From positions 1 to 35,023 of the forward strand of contig JAAYBS010000017.1 in NCBI GenBank assembly GCA_012718855.1: a stretch of 35,023 nucleotides of DNA. Reading direction: 5' to 3'. The DNA is from Syntrophomonadaceae bacterium (GTDB lineage: Bacteria > Bacillota > Syntrophomonadia > Syntrophomonadales > Syntrophomonadaceae). Numbering within the stretch: position 1 is the first letter of the stretch; each line of letters starts with the position of its first letter. Below the pieces are notes generated by a model that saw nothing but the letters and a program-made list of their open reading frames with translations, had not been told where the DNA came from and did no database searches. The position numbers were made by a program, and so were the translations under genes. Shown piece by piece: positions 27,209 to 35,023 of the stretch.

Positions 27209-27454
27209 TTAAGAATTCCGGTTTATTGGGCTGTCACTGACTGCTACGCCAAATCGGTGAGTAATCTCTGCCTTACCGCGAATTTTCATAGCAGAAGTAT
27301 GTTCGGTAAATTGCAGGATCATTACCTCACCTTTATCCAGCTTTTCAGTATGGTGAAATTTGGTGTCTTTACCACGGGTAAGTCCGATGATAGTGACCCC
27401 ATTTTCCAAAGCTTTTATAATAATATAATCTTCTCCTGTGTTGACACCATTCAT
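27209..27454 (-). CDS. mtrB: trp RNA-binding attenuation protein (TRAP)
   Basis: 81 aa [56 protein letters not shown] closely matches the recalled B. subtilis TRAP core [45 protein letters not shown]. Confidence 0.93.
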   Translation of the reverse strand: MNGVNTGEDYIIIKALENGVTIIGLTRGKDTKFHHTEKLDKGEVMILQFTEHTSAMKIRGKAEITHRFGVAVSDSPINRNS

Positions 27455-27481
27455 GCATTTTCCTCCTTTTTTATTTAAAGC

Positions 27482-30400
27482 TTAACTATACCATACATTG
27501 TTTATTCCATAGATACTGATCAGGTCCTGCTTTAATCCTGTACTGGCCTTTACACGATAGTCATTCATAAGCAAGGGTTTGCTTCTGCCGGCAATATGTA
27601 AAAACACATCTAGTTCACCGGGATATTTTTTCAGTAACCTTAATAATAGCTGCTGGTTTTCACTATCATTCTTATCCTCAGTTATTCTTACCTGTACTTC
27701 ATTTAAGACTGTCGGCAGCTTATACATACGCCGTACCGCAATTTTAGGCTGTTCATCATGGGTATCAAAATACCCTTCTATAATAACAGCCTGGTCTTCT
27801 TCCAACTGATCAAGATTATTTTTGTAAGCCGTAGGGAAAACCAGCATTTCCATACGACCGGTTAAATCCTCCAGAAAAAATCGGGCATAAGTATCACCTT
27901 TCTTACTTATTTTACGGCTTAAATTAGTTATTACCCCTGCTACCCTGACATATATCTCATCATCTTTTGCATCTAAATCTGCCAGTTGATGAGAAGTAAC
28001 CAACGGTAATACTTCCCGATATTCATCCAGCGGATTGGCAGATACATAGAAACCTAATACTTCCTTTTCACGCGCCAGGCGCTCCCGGGCAGGCAGTTCA
28101 CCTTGTAAACGCGGTACCGGTTCTTCTATCATTTCCATAACATCACCAAATAAAGATGCCTGGTTACTGGAAGTTTCCTTCTGCACCTGGGAGGCCAAAT
28201 CCATACATTGATCCATAATCGATAAGTGCTGTTTCCGGGTTAAACCCAGGTTATCAAAACAACCTGCAATAATCAGGTTTTCCAGCATTCGTTTGTTAAT
28301 CTGGCCCAGGTCCATCCGTCGGCAAAAATCAAATAATGATACAAATTCTCCTTCTTTACGCACCTGCACAATGCTTTTAACTGCATTTTTACCTACATTT
28401 TTAATAGCCCCCAGCCCGAAACGAATGCCATCCCTGGCAGCAGTGAAGTTTTCAAAACTTTGATTGATATCGGGTGGCAGGATAGGAATACCCAGGCGCT
28501 GACATTCCCGAATATAAAAGACCACCTTATCCTGATTATCAATAACACTGGTTAGAAAGGCACACATATACTCTACCGGGTAATGGGCCTTTAACCAGGC
28601 AGTCTGATATGAAATTAAAGCATAGGCAGCTGAATGGCTTTTATTAAAACCGTAACCGGCAAAACTCTCCATAATATCAAACATACGGGTAGCTACCGGT
28701 TCATCTATATTATGACGCGCAGCTCCGGCAATGAATTTATCCCTTTGCCGGGCTAATTCCTCCGGTTTTTTCTTACCCATGGCCCGACGCAGACCATCCG
28801 CTTCCCCCATGGTAAAATCGGCCATCTGGCTGGCTATCTGCATAACCTGTTCCTGATACAAAACTACACCATAAGTCTCCTTTAAAATATTCTCCAATGC
28901 AGGGTGAATATATTTAATCTCCTGGCGACCATGCTTGCAATTTATAAAATCATCCACCATACCACTGCCCAGCGGCCCGGGACGATATAAAGCTATAACC
29001 GCGATTATCTCTTCAAAACGGTTCGGTTTAAGTTCACAAAGAATCCGGCGTAAACCGTTACTTTCCAGCTGAAATACCCCTACAGTATCCCCATTGGACA
29101 AGAGCTCATAAACGGCGGGATCATCCAGGGGAAGACCGTCAATATCAAGCATTACCCCCTGGGTCTTACTTATAATTTCCCGGGCATGATCAATAACGGT
29201 CAGGGTTCGCAATCCCAGGATATCCATTTTCAGCAGGCCGATATCTTCAACAGTTTCTTTGGCATACTGTGTAATTACATGACCTTCGGGAGTCTTTTGC
29301 AAAGGAAGAAAATAGCTGAGATCCTCCTGCCCGATTACTACCCCGGCAGCATGGATAGAAGCATGACGGGGCATTCCCTCAATAGCCCTGGCCGCATCAA
29401 TAATGCGGCGGGTATCATAATCATTTGCATAAGCCTGGGCCAGGTCAACCGACATTTCCAAAGCCCGTTCAATAGTTACCCCCAGTTCAGCAGGAATCAT
29501 CTTGGCTATACGATCAACCTCACCGTAGGGTACATCCAGCGCTCTGCCTACATCACGAATAGCTGCCCGGGCCGCCATAGTACCAAAAGTAATAATCTGA
29601 GCTACCCGGTCAGCCCCATATTTATCGATAATATATTCAATTACTTTATCCCGCTTCTGAAAACAAAAGTCGATATCTATATCCGGCATACTGACTCGTT
29701 CCGGATTTAAGAAACGTTCAAATAGCAGGCCGTAGTTCAAGGGATCTATGGTAGTAATTCCTAATACATAGGAAACCAGACTGCCGGCTGCAGATCCTCT
29801 GCCTGGACCTACCGGCACCCCATGGTTACGCGCCCAATTGACCAGATCCTGAACAATGAGAAAATAACCGGCAAAACCCATAGTCTTTATTACTCCCAGC
29901 TCATAGGTTAATCGGTCAGTTATCTCGGTGGTAAGGGTTTCATAGCGCTTTTGTGCCTGTAACCAAACTAATTCTTCCAGATAGGATTCGGGGGTGTAGC
30001 CGGAAGGTATATCAAAATTGGGCAAATACATGGTACCGAACTCAAAGTCCAGGTTACATTGTTCGGCAATCAGCAATGAATTAACCAGTACTTCCGGATG
30101 GTCAGGAAATAAGCTGCTCATTTCCTCAGCCGACTTCATATAAAATTCACTGCCGGGAAATCTCATCCGTTGCTCATTGGCAACAACTGACCCGGTTTGA
30201 ATACATAACAGTACATCGTGTACGGAAGCATCCTTACGGTTAATATAATGTAAATCATTGGTAGCCACCAGAGGAATTCCGGTTTCCTGACTGAGCTGTA
30301 CCATATGGGGAAATATCTGTTTTTGTTCACTCAAGCCATGATCCTGAACTTCCAGATAATAATTACCCTTACCAAACATCCGGTTATAGAACTGTGCAAT

Positions 30401-30871
30401 TTCCAGCGCGTCCTCATATTTACCCTGCAGCAGCAATTGAGGTATCTCTCCGGCTATACACCCCGACAAGGCTATTAAACCCTGGCTGTACTGTTCCAAT
30501 AACTCTCTGTCTACCCGAGGTTTATAATAAAAACCTTCCAGAAAAGCACGACTTACCAATTGTACTAAATTCCGATAACCCTGCTCATTTTGACATAGCA
30601 GAATTAAATGATAATACTGGTCATCTATCCGGGCTTCCTTATCCAGACGACTTCGAGGCGCTACATATACTTCACAGCCAATAATAGGCTTAATACCTTG
30701 CTTTTTAGCTTCCCGATAAAAATCAATTGCCCCATAAAGCACTCCATGGTCAGTTAGAGCAACCGCAGGCATTTCTAATTCTATCGCACGCGCGACCAGG
30801 TCTTTGATACGGCAGGCACCATCCAGCAAACTGTACTCAGAATGATTATGTAAATGAACAAATTGACTCAT
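27482..30871 (-). CDS. dnaE: DNA polymerase III subunit alpha (DnaE), PHP domain intact-looking
   Basis: 1129 aa; FVHLHNHSEYSLLDGACRI PHP, VGPGRGSAAGSLVSYVLGIT, PDIDIDFCFQKRDKVIEYI, GYGFNKSHSAAYALISYQTAWLKAHYP. Confidence 0.97.
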   Translation of the reverse strand: MSQFVHLHNHSEYSLLDGACRIKDLVARAIELEMPAVALTDHGVLYGAIDFYREAKKQGIKPIIGCEVYVAPRSRLDKEARIDDQYYHLILLCQNEQGYRNLVQLVSRAFLEGFYYKPRVDRELLEQYSQGLIALSGCIAGEIPQLLLQGKYEDALEIAQFYNRMFGKGNYYLEVQDHGLSEQKQIFPHMVQLSQETGIPLVATNDLHYINRKDASVHDVLLCIQTGSVVANEQRMRFPGSEFYMKSAEEMSSLFPDHPEVLVNSLLIAEQCNLDFEFGTMYLPNFDIPSGYTPESYLEELVWLQAQKRYETLTTEITDRLTYELGVIKTMGFAGYFLIVQDLVNWARNHGVPVGPGRGSAAGSLVSYVLGITTIDPLNYGLLFERFLNPERVSMPDIDIDFCFQKRDKVIEYIIDKYGADRVAQIITFGTMAARAAIRDVGRALDVPYGEVDRIAKMIPAELGVTIERALEMSVDLAQAYANDYDTRRIIDAARAIEGMPRHASIHAAGVVIGQEDLSYFLPLQKTPEGHVITQYAKETVEDIGLLKMDILGLRTLTVIDHAREIISKTQGVMLDIDGLPLDDPAVYELLSNGDTVGVFQLESNGLRRILCELKPNRFEEIIAVIALYRPGPLGSGMVDDFINCKHGRQEIKYIHPALENILKETYGVVLYQEQVMQIASQMADFTMGEADGLRRAMGKKKPEELARQRDKFIAGAARHNIDEPVATRMFDIMESFAGYGFNKSHSAAYALISYQTAWLKAHYPVEYMCAFLTSVIDNQDKVVFYIRECQRLGIPILPPDINQSFENFTAARDGIRFGLGAIKNVGKNAVKSIVQVRKEGEFVSLFDFCRRMDLGQINKRMLENLIIAGCFDNLGLTRKQHLSIMDQCMDLASQVQKETSSNQASLFGDVMEMIEEPVPRLQGELPARERLAREKEVLGFYVSANPLDEYREVLPLVTSHQLADLDAKDDEIYVRVAGVITNLSRKISKKGDTYARFFLEDLTGRMEMLVFPTAYKNNLDQLEEDQAVIIEGYFDTHDEQPKIAVRRMYKLPTVLNEVQVRITEDKNDSENQQLLLRLLKKYPGELDVFLHIAGRSKPLLMNDYRVKASTGLKQDLISIYGINNVWYS

Positions 30872-30891
30872 ACTGTTTCCCCTTTAACGGT

Positions 30892-31365
30892 TTACTCAGG
30901 CAGTATTGATACCATGCAAATACTACCCTGAGTAATTTCCTGAAGTTCCTGGCAGGAAATCGGCAGTGCCGACCGGTCATTGCCGGCAGCTGCATAAACT
31001 ACCGGATAGCGCCGTAGACTTTCATCTAAAAATATGGGAATTGGTGACGGGAGCGCAAAAGGGCAGACTCCCCCAATCTGAAATCCGGTAACGCTCTCTA
31101 CTTCTTCCGGAGAAGCCATACGTACCCGCGAACCAACCAAATCCTTCACTGCCTTATTATCTATACGGACATCACCCGCTGAAACAATCATAAAATACTG
31201 GTCATTTTTAGCTTTAAACAACATGGATTTGGCAATCTGTCCCACTTCCGTACCCAGTGCCTGGGCAGCCAGATATGAGGTGCTGGTATCCTGTTCAAAC
31301 TCAATAATTTTCAGTTCCGGATTACGGGCTTGAATAAACTCCCTTACCCGTTCAATTTCATTCAT
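30892..31365 (-). CDS. YbaK/EbsC (ProX-like) aminoacyl-tRNA deacylase family protein
   Basis: 157 aa; EVGQIAKSMLFKAKNDQYFMIVSAGDVRIDNKAVKDLVG, TGFQIGGVCPFALPSPIPIFLDESL. Confidence 0.9.
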   Translation of the reverse strand: MNEIERVREFIQARNPELKIIEFEQDTSTSYLAAQALGTEVGQIAKSMLFKAKNDQYFMIVSAGDVRIDNKAVKDLVGSRVRMASPEEVESVTGFQIGGVCPFALPSPIPIFLDESLRRYPVVYAAAGNDRSALPISCQELQEITQGSICMVSILPE

Positions 31366-31422
31366 ATTCTTACCTCTCCTGTTTACTATTTGAACTCTAC
31401 CCTTGATTATAAACTAACTGAC

Positions 31423-31466
31423 CAAAAAACGATAAGCCCGACAAGCTTTTTATGACTTGCGGGCTT
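31423..31466 (-). terminator. Terminator downstream of the SASP gene
   Basis: Minus strand AAGCCCGCAAG...CTTGTCGGGCTT followed by ATCGTTTTTT. Confidence 0.75.
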
Positions 31467-31495
31467 TCTTCAGATTTGGTTATGTTCATATAATC

Positions 31496-31675
31496 TTAAG
31501 ACTTTCGTTTTTCCTTCAGGCGTTTACTCATAATTCCGCCTACCCTTCCGCAGGCAGCATTGCTCAAAGACTCCCAACCGTCACGTTCGATCTGCTCACC
31601 TAAACCCAGTTCCCAGGCTATCTCCATCTTAAGCCGGTCCATTTCCGTTTCAATCTTTTTTTTCTTCTTTGCCAT
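31496..31675 (-). CDS. Small acid-soluble spore protein, alpha/beta type
   Basis: My translation: MAKKKKKIETEMDRLKMEIAWELGLGEQIERDGWESLSNAACGRVGGIMSKRLKEKRKS (59 aa, absent from the ORF track); MEIA.ELG and GRVGGIMSKRL match the SASP pattern; GGAGG SD. Confidence 0.88.
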   Translation of the reverse strand: MAKKKKKIETEMDRLKMEIAWELGLGEQIERDGWESLSNAACGRVGGIMSKRLKEKRKS

Positions 31676-31751
31676 TAGAATTTACCTCCACCCGGCTTAG
31701 TAAATAAAACTGATTCTGTGATTATAGTTCCCGCCCCAAGGAATAATATAA

Positions 31752-32459
31752 CTACAAGAAGTTAACAAACCAGTATAAATTGTCCAATGTGCCCCGATAA
31801 TCTGGAATATATCCATGCCCCTTATCAATTAATAGATTTTCAACTAAAAAAGTTTTCATGCCGACTTGGTTAGCTGGTAAATCCTCCCCGATATCATTTC
31901 CTATCATTAAGCATTCATGCGGCTTTACCTCAATAATGTCCGCAATTTCCAAATAATACTCCGTATGTGGCTTACAGAAATGCATCACTTCATAAGAGGT
32001 TATTAAATCATAATCAAAATGCCCTACGCCGGCCCATTCAAGCCGATGTTGCAAAGCCAAATGAGGAAATACGGCATTAGTTGCAATAACTACTTTTAGG
32101 TTTTTTTGCATTATCAGCTGCATCATCTCGGGAATTCCGGGAAAGGGTCGGGTGTGTTGTTTTAAAAGCGGAAATTCATTTATGTAAAATCGATCAAAAA
32201 AATCAACAAACTCCTCGCGGGGATAAGGCCAATGAGTAAAAAAATCTTCTAAAAAGACTTCTTCATTTCTAAGTGCCGGGTTTTTATTATTAATCATCAC
32301 CTCAGTAGACTTAAAAACCTGTTTAACTAATTGTTCGCTATGTTCATATCCTTCCCGAACTGCCATTTCCATCATTTTTCTAAAATAATGAGGCAAAAAA
32401 TCATTCATATCTATATCCAGCAAGGTGCCATCCAGATCAAACAAAATTGCTTTAAACAC
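31752..32459 (-). CDS. HAD-superfamily hydrolase
   Basis: FKAILFDLDGTLLDID motif I, VVIATNAVFP motif II, MIGNDIGEDLPANQVGMKTFLV; GTG start at 32459 with AAGGAGG SD preferred over track start 32483. Confidence 0.9.
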   Translation of the reverse strand: MFKAILFDLDGTLLDIDMNDFLPHYFRKMMEMAVREGYEHSEQLVKQVFKSTEVMINNKNPALRNEEVFLEDFFTHWPYPREEFVDFFDRFYINEFPLLKQHTRPFPGIPEMMQLIMQKNLKVVIATNAVFPHLALQHRLEWAGVGHFDYDLITSYEVMHFCKPHTEYYLEIADIIEVKPHECLMIGNDIGEDLPANQVGMKTFLVENLLIDKGHGYIPDYRGTLDNLYWFVNFL

Positions 32460-32497
32460 TATCAAGTCCTCCTTAGATGACAATCACATTATTGGTA

Positions 32498-32797
32498 TTA
32501 AGTCCAGGCATTAAGTGATGTTTTGATTACATCCATACTGCTGACGAAATAGGCTAATCGTATAGCCTCTTTGATCTCCTCTTCAGTTGCTCCTGCTTCA
32601 CGGGCTTGCCCGGCAAGTACTTTTACCCCTGCTTCTGCACCTTTTAATGTATCAAGAGCCAACAAGATTAAATAGCGGGTTTTCTCATCAAGAACTGTTG
32701 TTGATATTGCTTTTTGTAACCCCTCTTTTATCAAAGCATAATATTCGCTATCATAATCGTTCATTTTTTCAACAAACCACGGCAGCTTGCCATCCAT
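32498..32797 (-). CDS. Carboxymuconolactone decarboxylase (AhpD-like) family protein
   Basis: LDEKTRYLILLALDTLKGAEAGVKVLAGQAREAGATEEEIKEAIRLAYFVSSMDVIKTSLNA; no CxxC redox motif. Confidence 0.82.
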   Translation of the reverse strand: MDGKLPWFVEKMNDYDSEYYALIKEGLQKAISTTVLDEKTRYLILLALDTLKGAEAGVKVLAGQAREAGATEEEIKEAIRLAYFVSSMDVIKTSLNAWT

Positions 32798-32973
32798 AAA
32801 CTACCAGCCCCCCTATAGGTATTATCTACTATTATAGGCAACTGTTGGAGCAGGGGCAAATAATTAAATGCTATCATCAGTATTTAGAAATTTATTTTTC
32901 CATAAAGCAGGAAATTATGGTAATTTATAGAACTTACTTTATTGACACATTTTTACCTAAAGGAGGAGCAGGC

Positions 32974-34206
32974 ATGTTTTTTACTTTCCTTAACAAAGAA
33001 GAACCCCGTTTCCTGGACCAATCAGTTATGTTGGCCTACAAACCTGCTGAGGTTTTGTATTATTTTTATAATCGTCCCTTGTATATAACACTAAATGATT
33101 TTTATGCTATTGAACTGGAGTTGGCTTCCGGGAGTGAGCAGGCAGATAATGCACATTCATGGTTTAATCTGATTGAAGAACAATTGGAGGCAGTTGAAAG
33201 TCTAATCCCTTTTTCACAAAACGATTTTCTTGTAACCCTGGGGCCGTATTATTATCCGGTTACCAATTCCCGTTTTTATTTTATAAAAAATCGACCGGTT
33301 GACTCAGTATCCTTAACGGCCTCTGATTTATCAGTATTAGAAGAATTGGCCGTTTCACCACCAATTAATAACAAATTACAGCAATATGCCAAAACTCGTA
33401 AAGCACGCAAAGCTCTTAAAACTAATGATGAAATAATAACTGATATAGTAATGTGCATGCAGAGCCTTAAGGAAATAGAACAATTGAATCGTCATAGTAA
33501 CTATTTACGCAACGTTCTTTTACAAAGACAATACTTGATTGATCAAACTGAACTTTGCCCGGCAGAGCCTGATAATTCACCCTTAAAACCGATTCGAAAT
33601 GAAACTGTTAACAGCCTGGCAGATAATATCATCTCCTTTAGCCGCGTTAATCGCTGGAAAAAGCGGTCTGCCATTGATGAAGGCAGTCGTTTTAATCATG
33701 AAATGAAAGTATACATAATTCGTTATCGGGAATATGAAAAGGCGTGTGAGAGATATAAGATGGCTCTTGAGGATTGGAGTCTGACTTCTCAGGCCCTGCT
33801 GGATAATTGTCTTAATGAAATAAAAAAGGTTGAAGATATGTTGAAAGCTGCTAAAGGCAAAGAAGATATTTACCTTTCAATTTTAAACCGCTCACCTATT
33901 CATAACGATTATCAAAATCTGGATACATTGGCCATGTTCAAATATTTTCTGGAAACCGGCCGGGCATCTAATTTACAGGAATGCATGAATTTATTTGAAG
34001 AAGAAAAACATTGGAATGAGATTAAAGCCGGTCAGGACCGTATCGAAAACACCATATATTTTCTGCAAAATTGCTCTGAACCGGGGCGTTTGGCCAGTGA
34101 AGAACTGGATGCTATTGTTAAACAACAGCAGGGGGTTAATCAATCCAATCTCTCTGCTATTTATGAATCAAATCAGCAATCGGAACTGTCAAGCGTTGCT
34201 CGCTGA
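32974..34206 (+). CDS. Hypothetical protein, helical/coiled-coil C-terminal half
   Basis: Start at ATG 32974 (MFFTFLNKEEPRF) after AAAGGAGGAG; no family recognised. Confidence 0.75.
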   Translation: MFFTFLNKEEPRFLDQSVMLAYKPAEVLYYFYNRPLYITLNDFYAIELELASGSEQADNAHSWFNLIEEQLEAVESLIPFSQNDFLVTLGPYYYPVTNSRFYFIKNRPVDSVSLTASDLSVLEELAVSPPINNKLQQYAKTRKARKALKTNDEIITDIVMCMQSLKEIEQLNRHSNYLRNVLLQRQYLIDQTELCPAEPDNSPLKPIRNETVNSLADNIISFSRVNRWKKRSAIDEGSRFNHEMKVYIIRYREYEKACERYKMALEDWSLTSQALLDNCLNEIKKVEDMLKAAKGKEDIYLSILNRSPIHNDYQNLDTLAMFKYFLETGRASNLQECMNLFEEEKHWNEIKAGQDRIENTIYFLQNCSEPGRLASEELDAIVKQQQGVNQSNLSAIYESNQQSELSSVAR

Positions 34207-35018
34207 GATCTAAAGCGTAATATCAGAAGGATTATTGATAGCGATATTATCATTAAATACAGCAATGGGTAAAACCATTCTGCTACGCTCAGGGTGCTGG
34301 CCGGTACTCTGAATAAACTATTTATCCAGCGGAACAGGGCAAATAACAGGGTAAATACTAGAAAGGGAACTCCGGATGGTACTTTTTTACGGGATAGGTA
34401 TATGACAATTATCGTTATAATCAGGGCTGCCAGAAGTTCATAAATTTGTGTGGGATGGATTCCCGGTGAATTGATTAAGGCCAATGGGAACAGGCTTTTC
34501 TTTTCTATTATACCGGGCAAATAATGCTTATAGGGTATGCTGCCCACCGGGAAATGAACTGCCCAGGGCAAACCAGTAATCCTGCCAAAACAGCAACCGT
34601 TTAAGTAACACCCTATACGCATCAATATTATCCCGATTCCCAGTCCGGGAGCTACACTATCTGCCAGAGGCCACGGGTCAAAGTGCAGCCACCGTGACAG
34701 AATAATCCCGGTTAGAGCAGCCAGTATTAACCCTCCCATCAGAGAAAACCCGGTTAAATGCAATGACCATAACTTAGCCGGGTTTTGCTGATAAATAAGC
34801 GGATTGGTGGCAAAGTGCAATAATCTGGCCCCTAGCGGTACTGCCAAAGCCATAGACATCAACACCAGAAGCGATTTTTTTAGTGGCAATTGTCTTTTTT
34901 TTATACCGGCATAACTTATTGCCAGAACTGCCGTACAAGCCAGCCAAAAAAACAACCGATAGCTGGATATGCCTATTGATAAATTAGACCAGAAAGTCAA
35001 TTCCAGGTAAGGATACAA
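34173..35018 (-). CDS. Prolipoprotein diacylglyceryl transferase (Lgt)-like membrane protein; 5' end may extend beyond window
   Basis: Multi-TM; GARLLHF, GFSLMGGLILAAL, LMRIGCYLNGCCFGRITGLPWAVHFP, HPTQIYELLAALI; track start is a TTG at the window edge. Confidence 0.8.
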   Translation of the reverse strand: MYPYLELTFWSNLSIGISSYRLFFWLACTAVLAISYAGIKKRQLPLKKSLLVLMSMALAVPLGARLLHFATNPLIYQQNPAKLWSLHLTGFSLMGGLILAALTGIILSRWLHFDPWPLADSVAPGLGIGIILMRIGCYLNGCCFGRITGLPWAVHFPVGSIPYKHYLPGIIEKKSLFPLALINSPGIHPTQIYELLAALIITIIVIYLSRKKVPSGVPFLVFTLLFALFRWINSLFRVPASTLSVAEWFYPLLYLMIISLSIILLILRFRSQRATLDSSDC

Positions 35019-35023
35019 ACAAA

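Noticed and set aside
29186-29710. 174-aa plus-strand ORF antisense to dnaE
   Set aside because: Shadow ORF inside dnaE, no recognisable domain.
1-35023. CRISPR array, prophage, transposase or toxin-antitoxin/defence island
   Set aside because: No regularly spaced repeats, no integrase/transposase/phage genes and no recognisable TA or defence proteins seen in any frame.

Overview
The window looks like a low-GC Firmicute/Clostridia chromosome segment with a Syntrophomonas-like (syntrophic fatty-acid oxidiser) flavour. That taxonomic guess comes from gene content and was not tested. Most of it is ordinary core genome: two tRNA-Leu genes, a peptide ABC substrate-binding protein, slt-coaE-ytaF-mutM-polA, an ECF sigma/anti-sigma pair, a GntR/ABC operon, beta-oxidation genes, pyk-pfkA, dnaE, ybaK-like, HAD and an Lgt-like protein. 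Items that stand out: (1) a compact sigma-54 module, with a PAS-AAA+-Fis activator divergent from a class III plus acetyl-CoA-hydrolase-type CoA-transferase operon, an exactly spaced -24/-12 promoter and several upstream palindromes including a perfect 15+15 bp inverted repeat; (2) an mtrB/TRAP homologue between pfkA and dnaE; (3) a GntR gene that seems to need a non-canonical ATT start, preceded by a promoter overlapping a perfect inverted-repeat operator; (4) two MITE/REP-like copies of the 'GTCATCCTGAGCGATAG...' palindromic family; (5) an alpha/beta-type SASP gene missing from the ORF track. No CRISPR array, prophage, transposase gene or clear defence island was seen.
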